Notes under the pieces: model-generated
Databases searched by the model: none
What the model was told of the DNA's origin: nothing
What the model saw: only the letters and a program-made list of their open reading frames with translations
Assembly: GCA_964511065.1 (NCBI GenBank)
Contig: CAZEEG010000014.1
Span: forward strand, 4,312-68,311
Origin: CALBRZ01 sp964511065
GTDB lineage: Bacteria > Planctomycetota > Planctomycetia > Pirellulales > S012-138
DNA: 64,000 nt
Direction: 5' to 3'
Shown here: positions 27,009 through 36,574 of the stretch, piece by piece
Position numbering within the stretch: the stretch's first letter is position 1
Layout: each line of letters opens with the position of its first letter
Program-made: the position numbers and the translations under genes

Positions 27009-27215
27009 CGTGGCTCCGCAATATCGTTCGGTTCGCTTGGGAATTCTGGTTGGCAGGGGGCGGGGAGGTTGACGCGGCGCTCTCGATCGCCGCCGCCAAG
27101 TGTTTGGCAGGTTCGCCAGGCCCCCCCGGCCCTTTGAGCCGCCGTGGCCAATCCGGCTTGCTTCTGGCGGGGCCGCTCTCAGCGGCCGATCCTTCTCGGC
27201 ACTGGTCCAAGAAAC

Positions 27216-27953
27216 TCACGCCTGGGAGGATCGATCGCAATCGATCCACCGGCCGCCGATCAGCCGCTGCTGAGGGCAGAAATTGCCCTTGTAGGCCATC
27301 CGGCTGGGGGCGTCGAGATAAAAGCCCAAGTAAAGATAAGACAACTCCCAGGTCCTGCACAATTCAATCTGCTTGAGGATCGAATACGTGCCGGGGCTGA
27401 GCCGCTCGTACTGCGGATCGAAATAGCAGTACACCGCCGAGAGAGCCCGCGAACTGCGGTCGGTCACCGCCACGCCAATCAGTTCATCGTCCGCGTAATA
27501 GCGAATCTCAAACGTGTCGCAGCAGCTATCGACCAGGAACGCCGCGTAGCCTTCAGCCGTAATGGGGCTCTCGCCGTGGGTCAGCCGCCTGCCCGACTTG
27601 TGGAGGTTATAAAGTTCAACCCGGCGACGGTCCACCATCGGCCGGCCCAGCTCCAGCCGCAGCACGGATTCTGCCTGTCGCAGAACCCGGCGCTGCGAGC
27701 GGTTGGGCGTGAACCGCTGAACATCCACGCGGATGGGTGTACACGCGCGGCACGCCGGGCAGGCGGTGTGATAGATCATGTCGCCCTGGCGACGATCACC
27801 CGCCACCAGGCGTTCATCGAACTCCTCGGGCGTAAATGCCCGGAGGGGGTAGCGCATCGGCAAGCGGGCGGTTTGCCCTTTGAGGTACGGGCAGGGCTCG
27901 AAGCCGTCGTACACGACCACTTCTGGCGGATTGTTCTTGCCGCTGTTGCGCAT
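27216..27953 (-). CDS. bpt: Bacterial arginyl/leucyl-tRNA-protein transferase (Ate/Bpt family)
   Basis: A 245-residue aminoacyl-tRNA-protein transferase. It adds an amino acid (Leu in characterised bacterial Bpt proteins, Arg in Ate) to N-terminal Asp or Glu, creating an N-degron for the ClpS/ClpAP system. Conserved features are the CPYLKGQTARLPMRYP N-terminus, the Cys cluster CPACRACTPIRVDV, and the GNAT-like C-terminal half with FDPQYERLSPGTYSILKQIE and YLYLGFYLDAPSRMAYK. Length is in the normal range (about 230-260). The ATG at 27953 is used; the upstream extension is not coherent. A ClpP-like gene lies 2.8 kb away, but no clpS or clpA is visible in the window. Confidence 0.93.
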   Translation of the reverse strand: MRNSGKNNPPEVVVYDGFEPCPYLKGQTARLPMRYPLRAFTPEEFDERLVAGDRRQGDMIYHTACPACRACTPIRVDVQRFTPNRSQRRVLRQAESVLRLELGRPMVDRRRVELYNLHKSGRRLTHGESPITAEGYAAFLVDSCCDTFEIRYYADDELIGVAVTDRSSRALSAVYCYFDPQYERLSPGTYSILKQIELCRTWELSYLYLGFYLDAPSRMAYKGNFCPQQRLIGGRWIDCDRSSQA

Positions 27954-28619
27954 GGATCGCCTTGGGCCGCCGTGCGGCGGGAAGTCATCCCTAGCCGTCG
28001 ATGGAAGCAGACGCCATTGTCGGCTCCCAGACCACTTCCTCCATTCTTCACCATCGACCCGCCAAGGCAAGCAACTAGAGCGGCCGCTTTCGCCCTTGCC
28101 TTGGCATCCCTGAGGGGGCCACTGGCGGAATGAGCAAGTGCCAGACCGCGCGGGGCCAAAATGACGCAGCCCCCGCAGCGGCTGCGCCAAATCGGGCGGC
28201 AGCGGCCGCAACTGATAGCATTTGTGCGGAAATTCTGTTAGGATGATGTCTGATATGCAGGAGGAGCGTCCCCATTTTGCGGCGTGACTGAGCAGGTTGT
28301 TGCTGCCGGTTGACTGATTTCCGCCATTTCTGCTGGCGATGCAAGTGGCATCGCGTTTTGATTGGACGCCCGGCGCTTAATTGGGACGGTGGCTGCCACA
28401 CCGGCAGGGATTGATGCGCCCTGGGGCGGCGCGAAGGAGCCAATCCCCGCGCGGCGGCTGATTGTCTTGGCTTGACGTTCGAGCAAGGAAGCCGGCAGTC
28501 GCGCATGCGCGGCCGTCGTGGCTCGGCTCGAAGCTTCTGCGTTGTTCTCCTGCAGCGCAATTGGGGAGGCGGCCGTGCGCCTGCCTGTCCGGTGTTCCTT
28601 TCCGCAGGAGACCATTCTG
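27954..28619. other. Intergenic region, 666 bp
   Basis: No gene is supported. The stretch 28208-28280 is AT-richer than its surroundings, and a terminator-like hairpin lies at 28336-28359. Together they could mark a small RNA (see findings). A 14-codon frame at 28242-28286 follows a purine run but is too short to claim. Confidence 0.4.
28336..28359 (+). terminator. Terminator-like hairpin
   Basis: GCGATGC (28336-28342), loop AAGTG, GCATCGC (28348-28354), then GTTTT. No protein gene lies upstream on this strand within 670 bp. Confidence 0.5.
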
Positions 28620-28820
28620 ATGAGCCACAAAAAGCCCGGCCCTCTGACCTCTAGCATCCGGCCACCGAAACTGTGTCCCGTATGCGGGGCGGCCAGCTAT
28701 TCGCGCGATGGGATTCATCCGCAATGTGCGCAGCAACAAGCCGACGCCCCGCGCGTTGCTCGACTCAAGGAAAAGAAGAAACGAGAGCAGGCCAAGGCCG
28801 CCGCGGCAAAATCCAACTGA
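28620..28820 (+). CDS. Small zinc-ribbon protein
   Basis: A 66-residue basic protein. The middle contains CPVCGAASYSRDGIHPQC, three Cys and a His in a spacing that fits a single treble-clef or ribbon zinc site. The tail (VARLKEKKKREQAKAAAAK) is highly basic and helical, suggesting nucleic-acid or ribosome contact. The start ATG at 28620 has AGGAG eight to nine bases upstream, which decides against the longer frame from 28518. The function is unknown. Short proteins of this build are common in planctomycete genomes. Confidence 0.75.
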   Translation: MSHKKPGPLTSSIRPPKLCPVCGAASYSRDGIHPQCAQQQADAPRVARLKEKKKREQAKAAAAKSN

Positions 28821-28918
28821 CGCTTTCCACAGCGACTCGCGCCCGTCGAGGCACCGGATGTGAGCATCCAGGCCGCGGGGACGACCGGGGGCTTTTGAGT
28901 CGCGTTCAAGCCTGCAAG

Positions 28919-28934
28919 AGCCGGTTCCACCGGC
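28919..28934. repeat. REP-like palindrome, copy 1
   Basis: AGCCGGTTCCACCGGC; the GCCGGT/ACCGGC arms fold around TCC. The same 16 bases recur at 29067-29082. Confidence 0.6.
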
Positions 28935-29030
28935 CGCATGTGCGTTCGGAAACCATCTTTCGGGATCGGGCTACGGTTATCCGTGCCGCTGAACGTGCCG
29001 AGACTCCGTTCGAAGCGTCTGCCCGCTGCG

Positions 29031-29051
29031 CACGGCTCGCGCAGAGCCGTG
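29031..29051. repeat. 8-bp perfect hairpin
   Basis: CACGGCTC (29031-29038), loop GCGCA, GAGCCGTG (29044-29051). Confidence 0.6.
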
Positions 29052-29065
29052 GCACGACAAACGAA

Positions 29066-29084
29066 CAGCCGGTTCCACCGGCTG
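29066..29084. repeat. REP-like palindrome, copy 2
   Basis: CAGCCGGT and ACCGGCTG pair over 8 bp around TCC. It contains the same 16-mer as 28919-28934. Confidence 0.6.
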
Positions 29085-29258
29085 CGCGCGACGTTGATGA
29101 ACGAAGGCGGGCTCAGCCAGGGTCGCGCTCTACGGCGGCCCGCAAGTAGCCGCCGTGGAGCGCTCCCAAGGAATACGCACGCTGTCATGCTCGCGGCGAG
29201 TGCCGATTCGTCAGGCGATGCCCAACTGGCAATGGCCGCTCACCGCTGGGGGGGCGGA

Positions 29259-30626
29259 TCACGCCCGATTGCGGTGCAATTCGTTGAGCAGCTTCACCAG
29301 TGTCGACTGGATCTTGCCGGCGGCGGTTTCTTCCAAGAAGCTCGAACGAGCCCGCCAGGTTTCATAGCCGCCAAGCTTGTGCTGCTCTTCCGTGGGCAGG
29401 TAGCCGGCGTAGCCGTTGGCCAGTTCGATGGTGAACGTAGGCTTGAAGGGGCTTTTCTCCTTGAGGTTCAAGCCGATCTCCACGAACGTTTCGCAAGGAA
29501 TGGCGCAGATGGCGGTGTCGCCAACCCGCAACGCCTGCAGCACGATCTCAATGTCGGAAGGCCAGTCGGCCATCAGCACGGTTTCGCGGGCATAGACCTG
29601 CTCGATGCCCCGCAAAGGCTGCCCCTTGGGTACCTGCGAAAGAATGTACTTGGCCCGGGCGACTTCATCGGGCGCCGGCAAGCGGCGGCCGAGGGTGAGC
29701 AGCGTCTGCCGGGCATCGAGCGTGATGTCGTCCTGATATTCGGCCTTAAGCAGTGCCTGGTGCGCGGCGTGCGCCACGTCGTGGGCCACCCGCTGCATCT
29801 GCACGTAAGGTGCCACGCGCTCGGCCGTCTGGCGGAAGTTGATGTTGTTGATGTCGCCGCTGGTGCCGTTGGTCATGATGCCAACAAACGGCGGGTCCAA
29901 ACGATCGGCGCTGAGCAGGGCCTGCATCCGCTGGGCGAACAGGCCGAAATAGTCGGCCGACACGTGCCCGCCGCCGGTACCGCCCACGTAGTGCAGCGAG
30001 TAATTGCCCAGCAGGCCGATGGGCCGCCCCTCGATCGACGTTACGGAAATGACGGAAACATCCGGGTCGATCTTGCCCGCGGGCTCCAGCAGGCTATCGC
30101 TGGCTCGGGGCGGGTTCATCTTGACGCGGTCGCTGGTCTTGCCGAAAGGATCGGCCAGGACGGTGCCGGGTTTCATGTACCAGCGGCGATTGAACACCTG
30201 GCCGGGCTCGCTGCCCACGGCTGAGGCTACCTTCGCCGGCTCCAGGTTGTTTGCGGCGCGGATCACGCCATCGACAATCCGGCTCTGCAGGAACTCGCGA
30301 TACTCGGGCTCGGGATCGCTTTGGAACACGCCCACCGAAGTTGGCGCGCTGTGCGTGTGCGTGGCCGAGATCAGAATCTGGTCGGCATCGACCACGCCCC
30401 GCTTGGCAATCTCGGCCTTGGCGGCATCCAGCAACTCGCGGTCGAGCATGCAACTGTCGCAGACCACAAACGCCAGGCGTTTGCTGCCGTCGTCGAGCAC
30501 CAGGCATCGGGCATGAAGGTCGTCGTGGATGTGGGTCGCCTTGCGATCACTCATTCCTCCATTAAGCGACACGCCCAGCGGCGGCGTAATGTTGCTTGCG
30601 GCGGCTCCGGCGCGAAGCTTGCCCAT
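29259..30626 (-). CDS. Neutral/alkaline ceramidase N-terminal-domain protein
   Basis: A 455-residue hydrolase related to the N-terminal domain of neutral ceramidases, which cleave amide bonds of ceramide using a zinc site. Family features include AGAAASNITPPLGVSLNG at the N-terminus, LISATHTHSAPTS (zinc-binding His region) and IMTNGTSGDINNINF, where the active-site Ser region lies in characterised enzymes. No signal peptide is seen from the ATG at 30626, which has a clear GGAGG site; the protein therefore looks cytoplasmic, unlike secreted ceramidases. The C-terminal Ig-like domain of true ceramidases is absent. In planctomycetes this family is expanded and its substrates are unknown. It is divergent to the gene at 30971. 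Confidence 0.9.
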   Translation of the reverse strand: MGKLRAGAAASNITPPLGVSLNGGMSDRKATHIHDDLHARCLVLDDGSKRLAFVVCDSCMLDRELLDAAKAEIAKRGVVDADQILISATHTHSAPTSVGVFQSDPEPEYREFLQSRIVDGVIRAANNLEPAKVASAVGSEPGQVFNRRWYMKPGTVLADPFGKTSDRVKMNPPRASDSLLEPAGKIDPDVSVISVTSIEGRPIGLLGNYSLHYVGGTGGGHVSADYFGLFAQRMQALLSADRLDPPFVGIMTNGTSGDINNINFRQTAERVAPYVQMQRVAHDVAHAAHQALLKAEYQDDITLDARQTLLTLGRRLPAPDEVARAKYILSQVPKGQPLRGIEQVYARETVLMADWPSDIEIVLQALRVGDTAICAIPCETFVEIGLNLKEKSPFKPTFTIELANGYAGYLPTEEQHKLGGYETWRARSSFLEETAAGKIQSTLVKLLNELHRNRA

Positions 30627-30970
30627 TTCCGATCCTCCACGATGATAATGCGACAGTTGCAACCAATCCGATCGACTCCAGCGAATCGACGGTAAGACTC
30701 CGATTATTCCGATCGTGCCGACGCAACGCAAATGGCGGAGGCCATCCCTCTGGCCGAACCAGCCTCTCCGAGGGGGGCGTGCGGATTGGTCCGCGCAAGC
30801 GGAACATTCCGGCTGGTTTCGCGCGGGACCAGCCGCCGGAATGCTGGCGATTGCGCAAAATACAGGCTATAGGTAAATGGAGCGCCGGCCTGAGGACCGC
30901 GGCCCGGCGTGCTTTTGGTGGAATGCTCCTTCCACGCACCGACCTTCCTCCCTACCCCCCTCACGTTGCC
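30627..30970. other. Divergent promoter region, 344 bp
   Basis: It lies between the ceramidase-like gene (-) and the permuted papain-like gene (+). No convincing -35/-10 pair is visible in either direction and no strong repeat is seen. Confidence 0.4.
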
Positions 30971-32998
30971 ATGCCCCGAGTCGTTTTGATCCGTATTGCA
31001 TCGCCCGTTGCCCTGCTGTTGCTGGCCGTAACCGCATCGACCGCCTGGGGCCAGGCCGGCGACGAGGCGTTTGAGCAATGGGTTGACCTGTACGCTCAGC
31101 GGATGCCCAAGCAGGCTGCTGCCTGCACGCCCGACTGCCTGGAGCCATTCGACAAGGCTTCGCAGATGGTTGAGCAGTGGGCGGCCTACTTGGCGCGGTT
31201 TGAAGGCGTGACCGACGGAGCCGGCATCCTCGCCCGCGTCGATCGGCTGATTGCCGCCAAGCATCGCGTCGATGAGCTGCTCGACGAAGGCTTCGCGATG
31301 CGCACCCAGTTCGTGCAGGACCAGATCGACAAGGACCGGATTCGGGTCTGGTTGGGCGTGATGTCCAATCTGATCGACCTCTCGGGCCGGCTCAAACTGC
31401 AACTCAGCGAATCGGTGAACTACGCGGCATTCCGGGTCGCATCCGATGCCACGCTGCGCGAGCGGCTGGTAGAACTGTGCATTCGCCGCGATAGCGACGT
31501 GGGCGCAGCGGTCGTCGGATTGTTGCTGCTGCCGACTCCGCCCGATGCTCCCCAGAGCGTTCCGCCGGTGAGCGATGCCACCAAGCTGCGGATCATGGAG
31601 TTGATTGCCGCCACCGGCGAGCGGAGCCAATTGCCTCGCCTGGCAGAACTGCTGCGCGACCCGCAGACTCCACTGGAGTTGGTGGTGCATGCGGTGGATA
31701 CGATCCGCAAGATTGGTTTACCCCAAGATCTGCGGCCGGAGGAAGTGGACGACGAAACCATGCCGCGCCCGGTCATTACGGCCAACGAGGCGTTCGGCCT
31801 GCTGGAAGGCGTGCCGGCCTCGCGGCTGGATGCTAAGACAGCCGAGTTGCGCCAAGAACTGCTCGACTGGCTCGATCATCGCCGCAAGCACGGGCTTGAA
31901 GGCAATTCCTACCGGCTGGGACACTTCGACATTCAACCGGGCGACTGGCTGCTGATGCGCAACCCTTCGCCTTATAACTTGTTCACCGATCTGCATCCCG
32001 GCCTGTTCACCCACGTGGGCGTAGCCGCCATCGAGGAAGGCAGCGACGGCAAGCGGCGAATGGTGATTGTGGACCTGCCCGAGCGCGGTTCGAGTATCCC
32101 TGCCGAGAATGTCGAAAACTATATCCGCAGCACCCTGCACTACGCTTTCCTGCGGCATCCTGATCCCAAGCTCGCGGCGATCATGGGGGCCAGGGCGGCC
32201 AGCATCATCGGCAACGAGTCGTCGTTTGATCTCAATTTCCGCACCGACCGGGTTCTGCCACTCAAGGGCAAGCCACTCAACGGCGTGGCCATCAAGACCT
32301 ACTGTGCGGGGCTGCTGCTGCTGTGCGCCCAGGAAACGCCGCTGCCGCGCGAGCGGTTCTTCCCGGTTCCGGAAACGGCCCGGCCCGGCAATACCATCGA
32401 AAACATGAAGAAGCTGGGCCTCTCCATCGGCAAGGACTTTATCTCGCCGACGGGCTGCCTGCTCTCGCCCGAGTTGGCCATTGCCGGCCGCGTCACGCCC
32501 ATGTATGAGCCCACCCGCGAAGTTGAAGAAATGGTGTTCGACGCCTTCTCCGATGGGCTGGAATACAAGACGTTCACGCCTTCGCCCGACTTGTACCAAT
32601 CGCTGCGGGTGAAGATGGCGGAAGCGGCGGAGCAAAACCCACTGTTGGCCGAAGCCCTGCGCAAGCAAGAGAACATCGGCCGGGAAATGGACCTGGTGGC
32701 CGCCGCCAAGACCCAGGCGGTGGTCGAAACCCTGGACGAGATCGCATACGGTCATAGCGATCTGTTCGCCAAGGCCCGCTTCGCGGTTACCTGCGGCGAC
32801 CTCAATCGGTTGCCGAGCCTGGGCTACACCGATGAGCAGGTCGAAGAATATCGTAGGTTGCGCGAGCGGCACGACGATCTATACCAGCGGTTTCTGGCAG
32901 GCACGTTGATGGCCCGCGACCTGCGCGTAGCCCTGGTGAAGTACTACGGCGAGCGAGGCAAGCAGGAACTCGACCGCCGCTTCTTCCGCGAGCAGTAA
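30971..32998 (+). CDS. Exported protein with permuted NlpC/P60 (YiiX-like) cysteine hydrolase domain
   Basis: A 675-residue exported protein. A Sec signal peptide (MPRVVLIRIASPVALLLLAV, cleaved near WGQA) is followed by a helical region (about 25-290) with HEAT-like periodicity. The central part resembles YiiX-type permuted papain-like enzymes: IQPGDWLLMRN, then LHPGLFTHVGVAAIEEG with the candidate catalytic His348, and VAIKTYCAGLLLLCAQE with the candidate Cys445. The order His before Cys is the permuted arrangement. Likely activity is amide or thioester hydrolysis in the cell envelope, on peptidoglycan peptides, lipids or proteins. The C-terminal 200 residues are helical and charged. The match is by motif and length, so the substrate is open. 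Confidence 0.8.
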   Translation: MPRVVLIRIASPVALLLLAVTASTAWGQAGDEAFEQWVDLYAQRMPKQAAACTPDCLEPFDKASQMVEQWAAYLARFEGVTDGAGILARVDRLIAAKHRVDELLDEGFAMRTQFVQDQIDKDRIRVWLGVMSNLIDLSGRLKLQLSESVNYAAFRVASDATLRERLVELCIRRDSDVGAAVVGLLLLPTPPDAPQSVPPVSDATKLRIMELIAATGERSQLPRLAELLRDPQTPLELVVHAVDTIRKIGLPQDLRPEEVDDETMPRPVITANEAFGLLEGVPASRLDAKTAELRQELLDWLDHRRKHGLEGNSYRLGHFDIQPGDWLLMRNPSPYNLFTDLHPGLFTHVGVAAIEEGSDGKRRMVIVDLPERGSSIPAENVENYIRSTLHYAFLRHPDPKLAAIMGARAASIIGNESSFDLNFRTDRVLPLKGKPLNGVAIKTYCAGLLLLCAQETPLPRERFFPVPETARPGNTIENMKKLGLSIGKDFISPTGCLLSPELAIAGRVTPMYEPTREVEEMVFDAFSDGLEYKTFTPSPDLYQSLRVKMAEAAEQNPLLAEALRKQENIGREMDLVAAAKTQAVVETLDEIAYGHSDLFAKARFAVTCGDLNRLPSLGYTDEQVEEYRRLRERHDDLYQRFLAGTLMARDLRVALVKYYGERGKQELDRRFFREQ

Positions 32999-33337
32999 GC
33001 GCAGCGGCCAAACAGCACTTCCTGTCACCAGGGGGATGCTCGGCCAGCGACCACGCGCTGGCCGTTCGGCGCCGATGGTGTCGTAGTCGGCACACACAGA
33101 AGATTGTGCGGCGAGCGGAAGTGTGTGCGATGAGGCCCGGCTGCGTCGTTTTGTCGTAGCTAGTTGGTGGTGCGTCTTCGCGTGCTCCACCAAATCAGTA
33201 GTCAACTGCGGCCCATTTTGTCCATAATGGACAGACCTAGCGGGAAAGGGGCACATTCCCTGCCCGACTGAGCGGGCCGTTTTCGTTCAGCCCGCGGCGT
33301 AATGCACCCCGTACGCGTATGCGTCACAGGAGTCGTC
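32999..33337. other. Intergenic region upstream of the hybrid kinase, 339 bp
   Basis: No gene. It contains a perfect 15-bp palindrome at 33219-33233 (listed separately) in an AT-richer setting. Confidence 0.45.
33219..33233. promoter_or_regulatory. Operator-like palindrome TGTCCATAATGGACA
   Basis: A 7-bp perfect inverted repeat with a one-base centre overlaps a CATAAT -10-like hexamer, 105 bp upstream of the hybrid kinase start. Its size and symmetry are those of a dimeric helix-turn-helix binding site. No regulator is identified. Confidence 0.55.
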
Positions 33338-36300
33338 GTGCCGGGTTCGCACGAGTTTCCGTCGCGCGCCTCTCCGCCGCGTCACATCCATTGGGCCGGA
33401 CTCCTCCTGATCGCTGGAACTGCCGGGCTCGTCGCAGCCAACCTGGCGGGCGTTGGCAGATCAGGCTGGGAACCGGGGGTCGCGTGGCGGGTGGCCGGCG
33501 TGGTAGTGTCGGTCGCCCTGGTCGTGGCCGGCGGCCTGTGGATGGCAGCCATGGCACGGCGTCCTTCCCGGCAGCCAGATGAAATCGCACCGGGCAGCGA
33601 ATCCTTGCCGCATCCGGTACACGATACGGCCGCTGCCTTGGATCACTACCGTTCGGCCTTGCGCGACTCCGAGGCCCTGTACGCATCGCTGGTGGATAAC
33701 TTGCCGGTGTGCGTATTGCGCAAGGACCTCCAAGGGCGATTCACATTTGCCAACCAGGCATTTCGAAAACTCATCCATCGCAATTCCGAAGAAATTCTGG
33801 GCCGCACCGATTTTGACTTCTTCCCCGAGGAACTGGCGGCCAAGTACCGCCGCGACGACCAGGAGATCATTCGCGCGGGCGAGTTGTTTGAAGACGTGGA
33901 AACGCACGTCCGCGACGACGGCAAACAACTGTTCGTCCACGTGGTGAAAACGCCGCTGTACGACGCCAACGGCAATCCGATTGGCACGCAGGCCATCTTT
34001 TGGGATGTCACCGAGCGCAAGCGCGCGGAATTGGCGCTGCAGGAAAGCGAGCACCGGTTCCGCCAGTTGGCCGATCATCTGCACGAAGTCTTCTGGATCA
34101 CCACGGCCGACGGCGACCACTTCGAGTATGTGAGTCCCGCCTTTGAGGCCATCTGGGGACGCAAACGCGAGGAACTGCACGAACATCCCGAAATCTGGAC
34201 CCTGGCCATCCATAGCGACGACCGGGCGCGGGTTCGCAAAGCGTTTGTGCAGTCGGCCACGCAAGGTAATTTTGCGATTCGTTACCGGATCGTGCGGTCC
34301 GACGGCAACATCCGCTGGATTTACGACCGCGGCTATCCGGTCCGCGACACCGAAGGCAACGTGTATCGTATCGCCGGCACCGCCGAGGACATTACCGCGA
34401 TGGTGGAGGCCGAGGCCGCGCTCCAGCGGGCCAAGGAACAGGCCGAGGCGGCCAACCGGGCCAAGAGTGCCTTCCTGGCCAATATCAGCCACGAAATCCG
34501 CACGCCGATGAACGCCATCATCGGCATGACCGAACTGGTGCTCGATACCCCACTGCTGCCCGAGCAGCGCGAATACCTGCGGATGTCGCGCGAGTCGGCC
34601 GAGTCGCTGCTGGCGCTGATCAACAGCATCCTGGATTTCTCCAAGATCGAAGCAGGGAAGTTCGATCTCGACCTGGAACCGTTCGACTTGGCACAGTGCC
34701 TGGGCGATACGATGAAACTGCTGGCCGTCCGGTCGCATACCAAGGGCGTCGAACTGATATACGACCTGGATGCCGCCGTGCCGTGCCAGTTGATCGGCGA
34801 CCCTCACCGGTTGCGGCAGGTGCTGGTCAATCTGGTGGGCAATGCCATCAAGTTTACCGACCAGGGCGAAGTGGCCGTGGAAGTGGGGGTCGAACGTACC
34901 AAAGGCGACCGCGTGGTGCTCGCCTTCGCCGTGCGCGATACGGGAATTGGCATCCCGCGCGATAAATTGGCCCAGATCTTTGAGGCCTTTGAGCAAGTCG
35001 ATAACAGCCCCACCCGCCGGTTTGGCGGCACAGGGCTGGGGCTGACCATCGCTGCCAAGCTGGTCGAGATGATGTCGGGCAACATCTCCGCCGAAAGCAC
35101 CGAGGGACTCGGCAGCACGTTTCGCTTTACCGCCGAGTTCCAGCGGTGCGCCCAGGTGTCGCCGGAGGTGGACTACAGCGAAAAGCTTAGCGGCGTCCGT
35201 GTGCTGGCCGTGGATGATAATCCGACCAATCTCCGGGTGTTGCAGGGCATCCTGCAGCGGTGGCGCATGGACATTGCGTGCGTGGCATCGGCCGAGGAGG
35301 CCCTGGCGCAACTGAATGCGGCACACGCAGCCGGCCGAGCGTTCCAACTGTTGCTTTCCGACGTGCAGATGCCTCGCACCGACGGCTTTACATTGGCCCG
35401 GCAGGTTACCGAACGCCCGCAATTCGCCAGGCTGCCGATTGTACTGTTGACCTCAGGCGACCATCGCTACGACGCGCCGGAGTCGCAAGGGCTGAACGTG
35501 GCCGCCCACCTGTTGAAACCCGTTAAAGCAGGCGAACTGGGGGCCGCGATCGTGCGCGCTTTGGGGCTGGATCAGCCCGCGGCCGCGCCCAGTGATGACG
35601 AACAATCCGAAGTTCCGCTTCCCAACCTGCGAATCCTCGTTGCCGAAGACAGCCTGGTGAACCGCCGCCTGGTGCAAGGGCTGCTCACTCGGCGAGGGCA
35701 TGAAGTGGTGGCCGTGGAGAATGGCCGCGAGGCCGTGGAGGCCGTCGCTCGCGAATCCTTCGACCTGGTGCTGATGGATATCCAGATGCCTGAGCTGGAC
35801 GGCCTGGCGGCCACGCGAGAAATTCGCGCCGCGGAGGCGGCCACGGGCAGGCAGCGCATTCCGATCGTGGCCCTGACCGCCCACGCCATGAAAGGCGACC
35901 GCGAGATGTGCCTGGCCGCCGGCATGGATGGTTACGTTTCCAAGCCGGTCAGGATGCAGCAACTGGCGAAGACGATCTCGCAGTTGCTGGCCGCCCAAGA
36001 GGATGCCCAAGAAAAGTCAGGCGACGGGACCACGGGCGACGGGGCCACGGGCGACATGCAATCGCTCGTCGATACGGCCATCGCGCTGCAAACGAAAACG
36101 GCACTGGGCCCGCTTAGCACCGCGATACGTACGGATGGGGAAGTCCAGAATAACGGCGAGCCAGGTAAATTCGGCGGTGTGGATTGGCAGATCGCGCTGC
36201 AATCGGCGGGCGGGGATGAATCGCTGCTTGCCGATCTCCTGGCTGCGTTCCTGCAAGAGTGCCCCACGCTCTTGGAGCAGGCCCGCCGAGCGTACGACCT

Positions 36301-36574
36301 GGGCGATGCCTCCGGCCTGCGGCGGGCCGCGCATACGCTTAAAGGTTCGCTGCGTTACCTGGGGGCCGAACCGTGTGCGGTGTTGGCGTTGGAATTGGAA
36401 CAGGCCGCGCACCGCTGCGAATTATCGCAGGCCGCTGGGTTGCTTCCGCGGCTTGAAGCGGCCGTGGCCCCGCTGCTGCCGGAGGTGCGCGGATTATTGT
36501 TCCAACGGTTGGCTGCGGCCGAGAAGAGCCCACTGGCCGATCCCGCGCGCGATCGGGCCTCGGGTTCGGCTTAA
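33338..36574 (+). CDS. Hybrid sensor histidine kinase with two receivers and Hpt
   Basis: A 1078-residue membrane-bound phosphorelay kinase. Order: two N-terminal helices (HWAGLLLIAGTAGLVAANLA and AWRVAGVVVSVALVVAGG), two PAS domains (about 110-240 and 240-360, with YVSPAFEAIWGRKREELHEH), HisKA with NISHEIRTPMNAIIGM (His385), HATPase with the N box DPHRLRQVLVNLVGNAIKFT and G boxes, receiver 1 (LAVDDNPTNLRVLQG, Asp in LLLSDVQMP), receiver 2 (LVAEDSLVNRRLVQG, Asp in VLMDIQMP) and an Hpt domain with AAHTLKGSLRYLGA (His999). Phosphate likely moves His385, receiver, His999, partner. GTG at 33338 is preferred because of AGGAG six bases upstream; ATG at 33302 is the alternative. The downstream gene encodes a fitting output protein. 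Confidence 0.95.
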   Translation: MPGSHEFPSRASPPRHIHWAGLLLIAGTAGLVAANLAGVGRSGWEPGVAWRVAGVVVSVALVVAGGLWMAAMARRPSRQPDEIAPGSESLPHPVHDTAAALDHYRSALRDSEALYASLVDNLPVCVLRKDLQGRFTFANQAFRKLIHRNSEEILGRTDFDFFPEELAAKYRRDDQEIIRAGELFEDVETHVRDDGKQLFVHVVKTPLYDANGNPIGTQAIFWDVTERKRAELALQESEHRFRQLADHLHEVFWITTADGDHFEYVSPAFEAIWGRKREELHEHPEIWTLAIHSDDRARVRKAFVQSATQGNFAIRYRIVRSDGNIRWIYDRGYPVRDTEGNVYRIAGTAEDITAMVEAEAALQRAKEQAEAANRAKSAFLANISHEIRTPMNAIIGMTELVLDTPLLPEQREYLRMSRESAESLLALINSILDFSKIEAGKFDLDLEPFDLAQCLGDTMKLLAVRSHTKGVELIYDLDAAVPCQLIGDPHRLRQVLVNLVGNAIKFTDQGEVAVEVGVERTKGDRVVLAFAVRDTGIGIPRDKLAQIFEAFEQVDNSPTRRFGGTGLGLTIAAKLVEMMSGNISAESTEGLGSTFRFTAEFQRCAQVSPEVDYSEKLSGVRVLAVDDNPTNLRVLQGILQRWRMDIACVASAEEALAQLNAAHAAGRAFQLLLSDVQMPRTDGFTLARQVTERPQFARLPIVLLTSGDHRYDAPESQGLNVAAHLLKPVKAGELGAAIVRALGLDQPAAAPSDDEQSEVPLPNLRILVAEDSLVNRRLVQGLLTRRGHEVVAVENGREAVEAVARESFDLVLMDIQMPELDGLAATREIRAAEAATGRQRIPIVALTAHAMKGDREMCLAAGMDGYVSKPVRMQQLAKTISQLLAAQEDAQEKSGDGTTGDGATGDMQSLVDTAIALQTKTALGPLSTAIRTDGEVQNNGEPGKFGGVDWQIALQSAGGDESLLADLLAAFLQECPTLLEQARRAYDLGDASGLRRAAHTLKGSLRYLGAEPCAVLALELEQAAHRCELSQAAGLLPRLEAAVAPLLPEVRGLLFQRLAAAEKSPLADPARDRASGSA

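Larger units (their letters stand above)
28821..29258. other. Intergenic region with palindromic repeats, 438 bp
   Basis: No gene. It holds a repeated 16-bp palindrome at 28919-28934 and 29067-29082 and an 8-bp perfect hairpin at 29031-29051, between the zinc-ribbon gene and the convergent ceramidase-like gene. Confidence 0.5.

Noticed and set aside
28242..28286. 14-codon open frame after a purine-rich stretch
   Set aside because: It is too short to support as a leader peptide; no run of regulatory codons or attenuator pairing is visible.
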